From contig JBCNJP010000018.1 in NCBI GenBank assembly GCA_039602395.1, positions 4,026,163 through 4,090,162 on the forward strand: 64,000 nt of DNA. Reading direction: 5' to 3'. Below, one piece after another: positions 11,715 through 25,840 of this stretch. A program made the position numbers and the translations under genes. The stretch is from Deinandra increscens subsp. villosa (taxonomy: Eukaryota > Streptophyta > Magnoliopsida > Asterales > Asteraceae). Numbering within the stretch: position 1 is the stretch's first letter; the number at the start of each line of letters is the position of its first letter. The notes beneath the pieces were generated by a model, which saw only the letters and a program-made list of their open reading frames with translations, was not told the DNA's origin and made no database searches.

Positions 11715-12214
11715 NNNNNNNNNNNNNNNNNNNNNNNNNNNNNNNNNNNNNNNNNNNNNNNNNNNNNNNNNNNNNNNNNNNNNNNNNNNNNNNNNNNNNN
11801 NNNNNNNNNNNNNNNNNNNNNNNNNNNNNNNNNNNNNNNNNNNNNNNNNNNNNNNNNNNNNNNNNNNNNNNNNNNNNNNNNNNNNNNNNNNNNNNNNNNN
11901 NNNNNNNNNNNNNNNNNNNNNNNNNNNNNNNNNNNNNNNNNNNNNNNNNNNNNNNNNNNNNNNNNNNNNNNNNNNNNNNNNNNNNNNNNNNNNNNNNNNN
12001 NNNNNNNNNNNNNNNNNNNNNNNNNNNNNNNNNNNNNNNNNNNNNNNNNNNNNNNNNNNNNNNNNNNNNNNNNNNNNNNNNNNNNNNNNNNNNNNNNNNN
12101 NNNNNNNNNNNNNNNNNNNNNNNNNNNNNNNNNNNNNNNNNNNNNNNNNNNNNNNNNNNNNNNNNNNNNNNNNNNNNNNNNNNNNNNNNNNNNNNNNNNN
12201 NNNNNNNNNNNNNN
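11715..12214. other. Assembly gap (500 N)
   Basis: Exactly 500 unknown bases. Gypsy C pol runs into it from the left and non-LTR DNA follows, so it should hide the rest of C, the rest of B and A, and probably the junction between duplicate copies. True length is unknown. Confidence 0.95.
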
Positions 12215-13743
12215 GTGGTTGTGGCGGCGGTCGAAGCCTTGAAGGGACACGGATCGAGAAGGTGGAGGGGTGGTGATGTAGGTTTTTTAATTTGGCAAAA
12301 AAGAAACCCTAAGGGTTTTTAAAGTTTACATTTTGGTCCCCCAGGTTTTTTAAATAGGAAGAAATTTATAAAATGACATTTTTGGTCCTCCACGTCATCA
12401 CAAACTAACGGGGTTATTTTTTAACGAAAAAAATTATTAGAAAAAACATGGTGTATTTATAAGACTAATATTGTTAAAAAAAATAGATAGGATTATTTTT
12501 GTCCAATATCGAATAGTTGAGATTAATAGTGTCTATTTTTCCTAATAGATATAAATGGATTAATAAAATAGTCGTAATCAATCTCATATAATAATTATTT
12601 TTCAAGTGACAAAGTAGTTAATCTCTCTAGTGATGATCTAATATTAAGAGGAATTGATCAAATCTAGTTTTATAAAGAAGCAGCTTGATCTACTACTTTT
12701 TAAAAAGTAAGTAATCAGCTTCATTTGGTTTAATAGGAGTTTTGATAATTTCGTTATCATCAAATAGCATATATACGGAAGATGCACTTGTTATGAAAAC
12801 ACACATTTTTTAGTGATAATTAGGATGTATATAGAGAGGCGTATCCTATTTACGCGTTTTGAGAGGGGTTTTCCATGAGCCCAACAGCGAGCTTTAACTT
12901 CTCTCCACCAATCAAACAATTACACCTCTTTCACACTAATATTCACACCATCAATCACTAACCCACTATACATATTTTCACCATTTTATCACATCTTATA
13001 CATGGTATCCTTTTCAGTTTTATACCACTACATATAGCCTTATATAGCATTTTCAAATCCTATCTTCTCACTTCAATTTTTTAAAGAAATGATTTGTCGA
13101 TTTATAACATGATTAAGTATATTATCTTTCTTTCTTGTAATCAAGGATGTGTTATTTTTATGTAAACAAAGTTAGATAACAAGACTACAGTAGATAACAT
13201 TTGTTGTGAATTTTGTTTATAATAAATAGTTGCTTCCTCATATAATCAAACCTTTTAATTAATATGATTATTTAATTAAAAGATAGAAAGCACAAGGAAG
13301 CTGGCAAGATGTTGAAACAGCAAACCTACCCACTACCAGTATCACTTTTGACTAATTTCCTCTCAGATCACAATCACATACCCCACTTGCCACTTATTGC
13401 CTCTACCAAACTTGCAACTACTGTCAACCATTCTCTATGATGCTTACATCATCAAGCCCACACTATGATTTCATAGTAAAAAGAACTTCAGATAAAGATT
13501 ATCATGCCTGGCTTTCCTAAACTTGACAGAATTATTTTGTGCATTTGACAAATACATGAAGAAAAAAAGCTGCTGCTTCAAATATTACAAAACCACCTAA
13601 AAAACCCCAAAACAGACGGCATCGGTGTACAGAGCCATCGTTACCCTATCACTGCTCAACTGCTTACAACAAGACCTATATTACACGCGATCGGCAAAAG
13701 AAAAAAGATGGATTTTAACCCCACCATGAGAGTATCTCTGCCT
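12215..13743. other. Downstream flank of the POWERDRESS-like gene
   Basis: AT-rich DNA between gap and gene. I recognise no coding sequence or transposon end. The part nearest the gene, roughly 13300-13743, is likely its 3' untranslated region and terminator, inferred from position only. Confidence 0.5.
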
Positions 13744-16700
13744 TCATCTGCTTCCTATATCACTAACATTGCTTCTCCAAGACTCACCTCCCCCGTTCTT
13801 GTATTGTTCGGTTTTGGCAAAATGCAGTCTAATGGCTGCCACAGGGTCTGAAACTCCATTACAAGCTCCACCGACCACATTCATCCCGACTACATCGGGT
13901 AACAACTTATCTACTGTAATAGGCTGACTGTAAGCATGGTAACTTGGACCTCGGTTGTTGTTAGTTGGTTTTCTAGTCTGAAAACCAGGAACGACATTTA
14001 AGTTACTACAGTGTTCAATACCACTTTCTAGAGAAGAATGTGGATTTTGATCCAACTTGGACAATGTAGAGGTGTTGCTGAATGCAGCAGGATATTTAGC
14101 CAATAACACAGCAGAGCCTGGCAAAGTAGAAAACCCAGTTTGAATTCTGTTCCCGTCCCAAAACCCGTAACTTGTTTTCGGTTGAAGATTGTTCTCCCCT
14201 CCAAAGGACTTAAAAACGTCTACATTTTTGTCACTCTCTTGGACAACATTACCATTGGCTTTTGGCAACGAATGATTAGTTATAATCTTACCAAATAATT
14301 TCAGATCACCACTACTACTTGGCTTTTCAATGTCTAAGGATGAACTCCGCCTCTGTTGGTGGGCATCAGATGTAAAATCTGTGCCCATTTGTAAACAACC
14401 ATCTCTTGGCAGTAAGAGACTCTCATCCAGTTTAAGTTTGCTTTGTGGTTCATTGTGACTTTGAGAGCATTTGTGAAGATGGAATTGATAACCGTCTATG
14501 CTTGAAGATCTTTGACTGCTTTTTCTGAAAGTGAGTCTGGATGATACATCATCACGGCTAAGAGTCTTTCCCTCAGGGTCTTGGGGAAACAGGTTTGACG
14601 TCATGAATCCATTACATGCTTTTTCCTGACAGGTAAAATTTTCTGAAGCTGCATTCAAGTCCAAATTGTTTTCACGATCAGTGGTCAAATCCTCACGACA
14701 AACTCTCGAGTAATAGGAACTAGAACCAAGATCCTCAGCAGGAGAGTAACTTGATCCTTTCAACGTGCCAGGCAACTCGTGTTCAGATTCCCTCATTCCT
14801 TCTCTGTCAGACGACGCCCTGGCAACCATGTCAGCTTCTTCAACTTTAGCACCTGATGCAGAATCAGATGTAGAAGTATTCTGTGGAGATCCCTCCATGT
14901 TTGCAGCTTCACTGTCAGCAGCTCCTTCCAAATTACCATTTGAACCCTTCTCATCAGGCTTACTTCCTACTTCACAATCACGTGTTACAGAATTATCCAA
15001 CACAAGCTCAGAACCCCTGCAGTCATTTACTATGTTCCTATCAGATTCAGCATGTTCATCCCTTAAATCAGATTCTTCGACATCCATTTTGCACTCCATG
15101 GAAGACTTATCATGGGAGATGCCTGAACCGCTGTCCACCATGCAAGTATCGTCTTGATCACTCCCACCACCACCGTCACGTTGGTTGGCACCCGTTGTAC
15201 CTTCACTGCCAACCCCAAGATCAATCACATCCAACCCAAGACATTTACGAGCCTTGCTGAAAAACAGTTTGCACTGATCACTTGATCTAGTTCCCATGAA
15301 CCGTGAGATCATTGAAAAATCCTTTCCATACAATCTCAATGCTTTTACGAAACTGGATCTCTCTTCATCTGTCCAAATTGAAGAATTTATCTCTTCCCCA
15401 CAACTGTCATCTGAACAAGTCTCCTCATCAACATCATTTAGCGACCGTCTCTTCGAAGAACCACCCACTTTCTGGTGGTCAACTGAACTCGTGATGCAAG
15501 AACCCAAAGCTTCTGATGATATAGACCCACAAATCCCGGCTAAAACATCGGCTGCAGCCGTTTCCTGCTCGTTACAATATATAGCAAAATCATTTGACTG
15601 TTGCTCTAAGATGCGACCATCCACATTAGCAACCATTTCTGAAGCAGCACCAAGCATGTCAAGGGAAGTGGCCCTCGTCTCTCGGTTCAGTCTTCTCCCA
15701 GATGTGACCAAATATGTACTATTAGCATTAAGAGACTTCCCTTTTGCAAATTCTGATTTGTTCTTTGTTTTCTGAAAAAACTCCGACTTGTGATTCTTGT
15801 AATAGAACTCAACACAATCAGCAACCGTCTTGTGTTGGAAAAAAGATGCAATCTTTCTGAAGTTCTTACCAAACAAAGAATATTTATCCAAGAACATCTC
15901 TTTGTCTTCTACTGTCCAAGACTTGACAATGGACTTTTCCTTCTCCACATCAATAGGGTTCTCCACTAACGCATTAAAGGAAATAAACCTGGAGCCCTTT
16001 CGTTCCTTCGTATCTAATATAAAAGTTGGCATCTTCACTGCATTCCTGTAAGTCTTCACCCGTGAGTCTGAAAGCAACATCTTCGCATATTCAACTACTT
16101 CTTTACTTGGAACCATGCTCGAACTTCCAGCTACAAAAAGAGAACGATGATTTCTTTTTAAATGGTGCATATTTAAGGCATATCAAAGCACTGCAGAGCA
16201 AAACATAGATAATAACCCTAAGAAAACAGCATCATTAGGAGTTGCAGTTACCAAAATGCTGTCTCCATGTATAATAACAATGGCATAAAACACAATAATG
16301 AACTTATATATCTAAGATTCTAAGGTATACCAAGTAACTACAAAAAGGTTTTATCAGTATATCAGAACATGCAAATAAGTAGATACAAACCCTAAGTTGA
16401 CCTCTCAACAGCAACTTCATCCTTCTAGTTTTAACATGAGATCCACCTAAGTAAAGTTCTTGAAAATAGATTTAACAAGATCACTTTATGTATGGTCAAA
16501 CATGGGATTCCTGTTCTACTTAAAGGTGATACAACTTAATGTTTCCATATAATTGGAAAGCTGTGACTCTACCAAAACAAATAAAATTCACTTAGAAGTT
16601 AGAAGTGATCCAATTGTACCAAAAAAGCACATAAAATTGTTAACCAGTTCTTACCAGAAGATAAACGAGAATGATTGGAAGCACGGTGCTTCTGATGGTC

Positions 16701-19696
16701 AGCATATCCCATACGGGAGCTTGATTCAAACTTTTTCTGTGATTTTGCACCAGATTTTATAGAGAGCAAGCGAAGATTTTCCTTCCAAGAGTACTGAAAC
16801 GTCCTAAACTTAAGAGTGGCGACCCTTTCCTTGAATTTTAGAAAACGCTTCCTCATAATAACTTTTTTCTTAATCTCTTGATCATTTGTAGCTCTCAAAA
16901 CACTGGTACATAAATGTGTGGTTGGCAATAACTTACTAAGCTCATCAGATGTACTATTAGCTGTAACTTTGTTTGAACTATATATCGAATTGTGTAACTT
17001 ATCCTCTCTATCAAAATTTACACCACCATCAACAGAAACTGTACAGCTACTGCCTGTTGGGACCTGACTACCATCCCTGCAAACATGATCTTGAGTGCAT
17101 TCAGCACTCTCAGTTCTTGTATCCAAATTGACAGGAGAAACCCTTTCTTCTAGAATGACATCAGATTTCCTCATAGGAATTTCTAATGAACAATTGTTTC
17201 TTAAAACTTCAGTATTCTTATTTGTGCACTGTTTTAAATAAGAAGTGGAGGTAGGCAGAAAAGGACAAGAATCTCCATCCACTTTCGATTCACGCTCAAG
17301 TAAATCAATTTCAGACTCTGCGATTTCAAGTGTCCTTGAAATATCTGCTTTCCATACCTGTAACTTGTTCATTGCAAAACCAGACCCCTGAGCACTAGTA
17401 GCATCAGTCTGCAGCAGTTCATCAAGTAATAAGCTTATGTTAAAGCCTTCAGTAAGATCCAAATTTTCCAAACTAAATCTTAATCCCTGTGTGTGATTTT
17501 GAGACACAGCAACACTAGGATCACAAATATCATTATCCATTGTAGTTGCCACAATAGATGTCTTCTCTTCTAGACCTGTCATGCCAAAGTAGATAAATGG
17601 GAAGATTACTGTGTTGTTGTGTCAACAGTTTAAAAACATGTAATGGGGGTCGCCAGTTGACCTTCTTAGTATTTAACTTCTTCTCAGATACCTCTTCGTA
17701 TTTTAAAAGGAACTTCTTAGTTCATATGAAAAAAATGAGCCAATTTGATTGAACTTGAAGCTTTGACGAGATAAGTTTAAGATACATTGACAAAGAAAAC
17801 AAATTTTCTGAGCACATAATTATAACACATTAACACACTATGATGACATACTAAACCAAACAAACTAACAAGCACCACTACTAGTACTATCTAGTTTCTA
17901 CTGCACCAATTGGCTAGAATATACTCTTTATACTCATTATAATAAACTAATACTGTCTTTACGTATAACACCTCTTCAATTTCTTATCTCATCTACTTTT
18001 AGACATCTCCCAGGTCCTCATTTGTATTAATGTGTTCAAGAATGAAGTGATAAACATCTTCTATATACACAGAAGACCGAACAGTTATACATATTGCGTA
18101 ACATTTTGTAAATCCTTTGACTCATTCCAGCGCACACCAATTGGTTTGGTATTTAAAGTTTTAAACCTTGTATGGAAAATATGAATCAGCATTGTTCTTT
18201 GTACTCAAAGAGTGTCCATCTTATGTGCCAGTTTAAGCAAAGAAATTTCTAACAGATAGTGAATAGGAACGGTGATAATGAAGAAAAGCATTATGTAGAT
18301 CACTAAGTAGACTAAGGAGACCATATAAAGCTTAACACACATGAAAAATTAGAGGTAGGTCATTCATCATGAACCTCAGTAACAAAAGATAAACTGTGAA
18401 AAAAATATATGATGTTAAGCCTGTTAGGACAGGAAAAGAGCAACAAAAAATGATGAATTACGGTATATAAATTACCTGGAGACAAACCGCAAGCGAACGA
18501 GCAAGATGTAGTGGGAGAGGCAACTTCTGAGTTACCAGTGAGACTTGGGCTTTTACAAGGCAAACTGGAAGGACTAGGAAGCAGAGACTCTGAACTACTG
18601 ACACCATCAGCCATTCCATTTCTGGATCCATTCTCTTTATCAATCATATCACTAGGGTCAACCTTCTTTTTCTCATACTTGGCCAGCCCCTCGCCCCAAC
18701 CAAGGCGTGGTTTTTTGCGAGAGTTGCCCTCATCAGGAGTCTTTGGTGTCACACAGATAGCAGCATCTCCAGAAGGCGACTGAAGAAGACTGATGTTACC
18801 CTGTTGAGCCTCCATCTTGGTATCAAAAGACTCCACCCCAACAATCTTACAACTACTTAAATGGCCAAAACCAGAGCCTCTTGAAGATAGACTCCCTGAA
18901 CGGATCCACTTAAGAGGCTTCCAATCAAGTGAAGATCCCAACGAAATTTCTTTTTCAAGTCTCTGGCCACCTGTAGGACTAACTCCATTATCAATATTCT
19001 TAACATGTTGGTCATTCGGCTGAAATTGATCCCAAGAGTTCACAAAGTCAGGTTGAGGATGAGAATTACAGTTTGGTGATGTACTATTCTCCCTAGGGCT
19101 TTCTCCTTTCCGATCCCTCTGAATACCAGAGACTCGTGGCCCGTTCATCTGATGTTTTGGGCCAGCCATGACCTGCGGAGAAGAAAAGATAAAAAGAAAA
19201 GTAAAACCATCAAATCAATACACTAATATCTTGAAGAACACCAGATCTATACAATTACTAGCCCTGAGGTTTAAACTACATCACGGCCATCCTCTCAGAT
19301 CTGGCCCTAATTCTATACGCCTGCAACGACGCGTGTGCGCGCGTTAGAGAGAGAGAGAGATTGGGAAATAAATACACAAGATAAAGAGAAAGAAAGCCCA
19401 TAACCTAATAATCTAAGATCTGTTCGGTGAATTTAATCTCAAAGCAACAAAATTTCCAGTTTCCAAGCCCTAAAACCTAAACAAAAACAAATGGTAAACT
19501 AACCGGTAAGAGGTCGGCGGAAATCGGAAGGTCCCCGGCCACTGCCGCGAGAAAAGGAAGGGGATCCATAGTGAGAGGAAGGAGTTGTCGGCGAGCCTCT
19601 CCATCGATTCGGAACAATTCCTACAGGTTCCGACGAGGCCGGCTTCCTATCCTTGAAGAAGTCCTTGGGATCGATTGGCAACGGCTCCGACGGCAT
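13744..19696 (-). CDS. PWR: POWERDRESS-like SANT-domain corepressor, frame broken at exon 1/2
   Basis: Four coding exons can be placed: 19696-19504, 19172-18476, 17575-16655 and 16130-13744, all GT-AG. Exon 1 encodes the family N-terminus (PLPIDPKDFFKDRK...DFRRP). Exon 2 carries the conserved RKKPRLGWGEGLAKYEKKKV. Exon 3 has a coiled region (ESEIDLLERES). Exon 4 holds SANT1 (about 15924-15778), SANT2 (about 15378-15238) and the C-terminal blocks GDLKLFGKI, YGFWDGNRIQTGF, LLAKYPAAF and GVSDPVAAIRLHFAKTEQY. In Arabidopsis PWR binds HDA9 and supports histone H3 deacetylation in the nucleus. Exons 2-4 share one frame. Exon 1 spliced to exon 2 reads GHGWPKTSDE... to a stop about 26 codons in, and exon 2 seems to lack the usual residues after GHG. 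The total of about 1,400 codons is shorter than Arabidopsis PWR. Identity is very likely; function of this copy is doubtful. Confidence 0.9.
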
Positions 19697-19889
19697 CAAT
19701 CAATCGAATCACAATCAATTCCAGTCCTTATCCAAACGAAATCGACGGTCAAACCTCCAATAACGCATCCGCCACGAAGAGAACACAAGAACCCCAGCGA
19801 GATTATTAGGCCTTCTCGTGTCCAAAGAAGAAATCAGAATGATAGAATTTGAGGAGGCGTTCAACAGTTGTTGGACCTGTGAAAAATTA
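19697..19889 (-). promoter_or_regulatory. 5' leader and proximal promoter of the POWERDRESS-like gene
   Basis: This lies directly upstream of the ATG at 19696. It is GC-richer than its surroundings near the gene. No TATA box is evident. The segmental duplication begins at its far edge only because the window starts there. Confidence 0.45.
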
Positions 19890-22067
19890 GGGTTTGAATT
19901 GACATGTAACGGCGGAGGAGGAGGGAGGGAGGGAGAAGGTAAACTCTGCCTGAAGTTTTCAATGCGTATGGAAAATGTCTAGAGGGGGGAGAGAGAGGGA
20001 GAGTTAAGTTGATAAGCTCAGAGAGAAAATAAACTAAAATAAAATTCAAGGGTAAAATGACGGGTGGGTGACGCTTGTATCTCAATGGCAACCCACTAAA
20101 CCAGAATTTATGCCACTTTTCACGTCCGGTTTCAAAGATGCCAGGACAAGTGTATTTGGCGGTGGACATCGTAATTCCTAGGGTTTCGAGTCTGGCAAAA
20201 TTGGTCCTTAATGTTTAAAAAAATTATGGGTTTTTAAATTAAATTTTTTTTTTTAAATTCTACAAACAGAAGGCAGTGGAATAAAAAAAATGAGTATTTA
20301 GTTTTATAAAAAAAAAAGAAATGAGTATTTAGTTTTATAATATATAAAAGTGTATGTTACTTTTCGGTTTCAATAATATATAAAACGTTTGGTTAAAAAA
20401 AAAGTTTTATAAAAAAAAGATAGGAGAGGAGAGAAGTGTTCTTTACGGCATGAGGTATAATGATTGTGAGTTGAGGTGTGAGTGTTTATCACGTAAACAA
20501 TAACCAGACTAACACCCAAACTCCCTACATGATGACTTGAGTCGTGTATGTTACCCGTTTCATATCAATATATCAAATACATAAATGTTCTAAATAAAAA
20601 AAACCATTTTATTAAAACATAAATAAATAAATAAAGTTACATGAACCAAAAGATGGTGTGAAAGCGGGTGCAAATGAAGGTTGTGTTGTCAGTGTTGAGG
20701 GAGATTACGGGTTGATTTGTGGACGATAAAGACCCGTATGCATCAGGGTTTGGTTGACCCGTATAAACACCCTAAGCCTAAGGGTTATGATTGTTGGAGT
20801 CATTCGTGTTCATGTTGAAAAGAAATTGAGGAGAAGAAGATGAAAGCGTGTAACAAAAACTAAGTAGAAGAAGTGAAATTGGTGTAAAAGAAAAGTTAGA
20901 GATTGAATTTGGTATAAATAGGTAATATTTTGAGTAAGTTTTTTTATTATTAATTGCACCTGAACAATCGAAAAATCGACCGTTAACTCCATCCCTCTCG
21001 CTCTTCACGTAGTGGTTTAAACCAGGGACGGAACTAAAAAACTTTTTAAGGAGGTGCATAAAATTTTTGACATAGTCACTATTTTTATATTCTTCAGTTT
21101 CATAAGAATATACATAAAAAAATTTTGGTCCGGATCGAGCTGGTCACTTAAGACAAATACGACACAATAATAAAATAAATATCGTCATTAGAATTTAAAT
21201 AATATACATACGATGGTCTTTACGGATTAAAGATAAACGTATTGGAATTAGTATAATTTGACAATTAGTTGCTTTTTATTTTATAAATTTTGCTTCGCAC
21301 ATCTTTAAGATTTCAAGAAAAAAAAATATCATGGAAGAAGTGAGGATGATTAACAAAATTTTTTCGACTGGACCCTCAATGTTAATGTATTGATAATTAT
21401 TTTGTAATTATATTTAGATTGGGCTATTTGGTATTTAAGTTCGAGTTATTACTGGATGTCGTCAAGCCTATTAGCCAATGTAAAACCGAGATACGATCTT
21501 ACTACTGCATGCTTTGATCAATCTAGTGAACACGAGAAGTAAATAAGAGAAATCTTATTGAATCACTTGAAGATTACAAAGAAGTCTCTCTAGTTCTCTC
21601 TCTATAATACACATAGTAAAGGTGTAGAAATGACAGAAGTTCTAAGCTATTATTCTAACACACGTTATTTATAGTTAGTGACAAACTGGCATGCGTACCA
21701 ACTAGTGGACCAATTGGTACAGGCATACCAATTGGTACGGCGTACCAGTTGGTACGGCACCATTGATATTGCCACTACAACACACAGACTCGTTCTAATC
21801 TAGATACAATACACGAGACACATTGTAGAATATGTATATGCTCTAACAGCCAATATATCCAGATTTGAACTAAAAAAATATAATGTAGCAAGCAGGGATT
21901 GAACCTAAGTCAGTCAAGAAGAGAAAGGAACACACTCAATAGGATTTAGAAAAAACATTGGGACAAAAGCGTTAACTAATTTTGTTTTATCCAAAACTTA
22001 TGTAATGACTCACCATCACAAACAAAAATATTTGAAAACCCATACATATAATTTCCACTTCGCTTAC
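19890..22067. repeat. Right copy of the segmental duplication, first part
   Basis: It aligns with 1-2151 apart from insertions. It lacks the MITE at 889-1252 and carries an extra solo LTR at 21479-21848. The copy is interrupted after TCGCTTAC (22060-22067) by the hAT composite and resumes at 48321 after the same eight bases. Confidence 0.92.
21479..21848 (-). mobile_element. Solo LTR, copia-like, right copy only
   Basis: This 370-bp segment has TGTAAAACCG and GCTCTAACA ends and a perfect 5-bp target duplication GCCAA (21474-21478, 21849-21853). The left duplicate reads straight through at GCCAATATATCC. Read on the minus strand it begins TGTTAGAGC. A TATA box (CTATAAATAA, about 21664-21673) follows a cluster of GTACC/GGTAC palindromes at 21693-21759. 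No internal sequence remains, so it is a solo LTR or a very short element. Confidence 0.9.
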
Positions 22068-22434
22068 TAGGGGTGTATATCGGTTCGGTTTTCGGTTAAT
22101 TTGGTTAATTCGGTTTGGTTAATTCGGTTTTGAAATTTTTGAAAGTTTATCCGTAAAACCGAACCGAACCGAAACCGATCCATATGCAATTCGGTTCGGT
22201 TTGTTCGGTTTGGTTGAAAACCGAATTAACCATAGTATCCAAATTCAACCAAATATCATTTTACACTTTTTTAAACCAAGTGTATCCAAATCCAAATCCA
22301 AATTCAATCAAATATTAACCAAGATATCCAAATTCAACCAAATCATAAACCAAGTGTTTGTAGACTAAAAGAAACAAGTTCAAAATCATAAACCAAATGT
22401 TTGTAGGCTAAAAATCATAAACCAAGTGTTTGCC

Positions 22435-25249
22435 TGTCACACCCCGACCGACGGCGGAATATGTCGGAGCGCGAAGATTGTCCAGATGCACACAACTCCA
22501 ATTCGAGTTGCGATATTCTTAATTAAACCCATTTCCATAAACATAAAATAAAGCATAAACAAGACATGATTCAAGATTACAATTCAAAACATAACATCTG
22601 AACAGATAGTCAAATGGTCTATTGTTTATTTAATAAGGTCGTCTAAGTTCCATGCAACCCTATGATGGCGGAAAAGATAGAATCAAACAGCAACACCTAC
22701 AACATGTTTAACATAAAAGTCAACTACAAGAGTTGGTGAGTAAACATAGGTTTATAGGCATTTCATAGTTTAAAGATAAGCGATTCATGAGACTAGTGTT
22801 TTATTCAATCATGTAAACAAGGTCATAAGTGATGTGCACCAAACCTAGACAAGTAAGGGAGCAATCACCCGCCGCCCAAGCCAAGACAGGCCAGGTGGGT
22901 TGTCAGCCAATAGATCTATCATTGTTGCCACGGCTCGATGGTTAATGGTACACATGCGATTAGCGATTAGCGAATATCCACACATAGAATCCAACCAAGT
23001 TTCACATAATAGAATTCACACATAGAATACATGGAATCACATAATAGTTTGAATACATAGAGTTTAGAGTTTTAGTATAACACATGTTGCACCCCAAAGC
23101 TTAAAAGTAAAAGGTGCTATGAATACTCACCTCACGGGTGAGTCAAGAAGAAAGGTAAGCGATAGCGATGCGCGAAAATCACGTCCGGAGATCACCTTGA
23201 CGATTGACCGAGATTGAACCAAAGATAAAAGAATAAATAAGTAAAGTGATAACCGTGACTACGACAACGACATAACCAATTCACAACCCATTAGTGTGTT
23301 ACTCAAGTGATAGTGTACGGGCTTAGTTTGGGTTCAAGTTTATGCCCTAAGTAAGGTTGAATGGTCCTAATTTAGCAAAGTAGCATAGAAGTCAAACTAG
23401 GTCAACAAAAGTCAACAAAAGTCATTTCAATGGTAACAATTCAAGGTAATACACATGTTCATCATACAAGATCAGACCTAACATGATTTATTATAGATTT
23501 TATAGATCTACTTGAATCTAGCATGATCCTAGCCAAGTCTAGCATGAATCTATTCAAATCTAGCATAGAATTCAACTTTCGGTCACCAAAACAACCCCTA
23601 TTGAGCATGCATGGGTGGATCTATCATTCAAACACATAAAAATTTATAATTTTTTGGTCTTACATACAAATCTAACTTCACATGTCAAGAAAATTATAGA
23701 TCTAAACATGTTAGGAGGTAAAATCGTCATCTTGAAGTTTATGACACACATTTCTAACCCTAGATGACACACATGTTGAGATCTAGACATTTTATCATAT
23801 AAAACCCAACCTTGATGCTCTTATCACATAGATCTGGTCCTAAACAACATTCATGAGGTGAATCAAGTTCATTCGAAACATAAAAATGGAATCTTGATGG
23901 GAAAATCCCTAGATTTAGCCCTAGATGACATGCTTTCCATAGATCTAGTCATGTTGGCACATAAAAATCCAATCTTGATCAAAGAAGCCCTAGATCTACA
24001 ACATATTAATGATTCATCAAGTCTAAATCTCAGATCTATACTTAAGATTCCAATTTTCATGAAGATACATACATCAAGTTGCATGAAAAACCTAGATCTA
24101 TAAGGATTTCATCATGAATTCAAGTTAAATGACAAGATCAAGCAAAAAGGTAGAATCTTTAACTATAAAAACCATAGATCTATCACTTACAACATGGATT
24201 GAAGCCAAATATCACATAAAGTTCAGATTTTTATAGGAGAAGAAGAGAGATTTCAAGATACTATGACATGGTTTGGAGATTACTTACCGAAAGGGATGAT
24301 TTCTATGTGATCCTAAGCAATAAAGCAAGAAACTTGGGCCTTGAATCTTCAAGGATCTTCACCTTTAATGTTTACAGCCGTTTTAGGGTTTTGGAGAGTG
24401 ATTTGGGGCTGAATGGGGAGAGCATGGTGGCTAATGATGCTTATATAGTGGATTTTTAGGGTTTAGCTGGAAAATGACTTCCTAGCGTATCGCCTAGGGC
24501 CTTGTGAAGCTCTAGGCGATACGCCTAGTGCTTGCCCGGGTGACCACTTTGTTGTTTCATCGTTTCGCGTGCTTGGTTTATCGATTTTCGATGTTTTCGA
24601 GTCCCGTTTTCTTCCAATTCACCCAAATAATGGTCCCATCATGCTCATTACATTAAATCCACTCAAAATGATAACAAACATGTCCCGTAATGCTAATGTA
24701 TGCAAAAATTAGGTCAAAACATGCAATTTTGGTCGGTTTTGCCGTACGTATCACTTTTAAGCAATTCACCTATGATTTGTGACTTGATCAAGTGTGTGAT
24801 GACTCGTAATATCATGTGTGATCATAAGTGACTATAAGACTCATAAATATGACAAATCTGATATACGATACTCGAAAACATGATCTCCCGGTTAAAATCA
24901 AAATCGCGCGGGATTTACCGATCTTTCACCGATTGCACTCTAAACCTCAAATTCTTGCACGTCCTCATTTGTATTCACTTGTATGCTTAACTAGTATCAC
25001 ATACAAGTCTCGTACATGTTCGGATTGCTTGAATTCCCGGCTAGACGTAATTATCGGTGTATTGGCGGTAAAATCCGAAATAATGGCAAATTAAGTATCA
25101 ATCGATTAATGAACATAGTAATGAATTCAACACCATAAAACTAAGTATAAAACATCATGATTAAACATAATTCCTCATTCGATTGTCAATCTCGGGTTTC
25201 GGGTTACAAAATGGATCGAATCGGATAAACGAAAATCAGAGATGTTACA
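22435..25249 (-). mobile_element. Solo gypsy LTR inside the hAT element
   Basis: 2,815 bp from TGTCACACCCC to GATGTTACA with a perfect 5-bp target duplication TTGCC (22430-22434, 25250-25254). There is no internal region, so it is a solo LTR from LTR-LTR recombination. A minus-strand TATA box (CACTATATAA, 24441-24450) lies about 40 bp downstream of paired GCGTATCGC/GCGATACGC words (24485-24528). Orientation is inferred from that TATA box. Confidence 0.9.
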
Positions 25250-25331
25250 TTGCCCAATATCATAAACCAAATGATTGAGTCTATGAAGATGAATAGATGA
25301 TGGTCAGACTCAGATAGAGACACGATGGAGG

Positions 25332-25409
25332 GCTGGAGGGACGAAATCGACCGGAGTGCTGGAGGGACGAACTCGACAGGAGTGCTGGAGGGACGAAGTC
25401 GAGAGGAAG
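25332..25409. repeat. 26-bp tandem repeat, three units
   Basis: Three near-identical units start with GCTGGAGGGACGAA at 25332, 25358 and 25384. They lie in purine-rich DNA that appears to be interior hAT sequence. Confidence 0.85.
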
Positions 25410-25558
25410 AATGGAGGACGAAGTGACGAACTTCCAGAGTTCCAGGATTGAAGATGGTCGATGACTCGATGGAGGCAGGATGGCGGAGGCTGGAGGATTA
25501 GCAGAAGGCCACAAGGCGTGTTTCAAGTTAGAATATTAGGGTTAATGTTTTAAATGAT

Positions 25559-25800
25559 ACGTGGCTGATTCTGGTCGCCAACCCATCGCGTATCGCGACA
25601 GCCCCTTCACGGGCCGCGACGCAACTATCATAGAATGACAATTTCAGTCCCTGTTCTTTTTATTTACATTTCAGCCCCCAGAGTTCTACCAAACTATCAT
25701 TTTATGCTTTAAACATTATGGGGCATATTTATAAAAGTTTCTAAGGCTCAGGACATGCTCGGTGATATACGTATACATACGTATATATATTTCTTTATAC

Positions 25801-25840
<40 letters not shown>

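Noticed and set aside
11633..12322. Long open frames across the N runs (also at 38680-39232 and 57849-58856)
   Set aside because: The length comes from unknown bases being read through; only the gag portion after 58501 is real coding.
14765..15775. Plus-strand open frames of 90-160 codons inside 14.7-15.8 kb
   Set aside because: They lie antisense to the PWR-like exon 4 and have no conserved motif; the minus-strand frame explains them.
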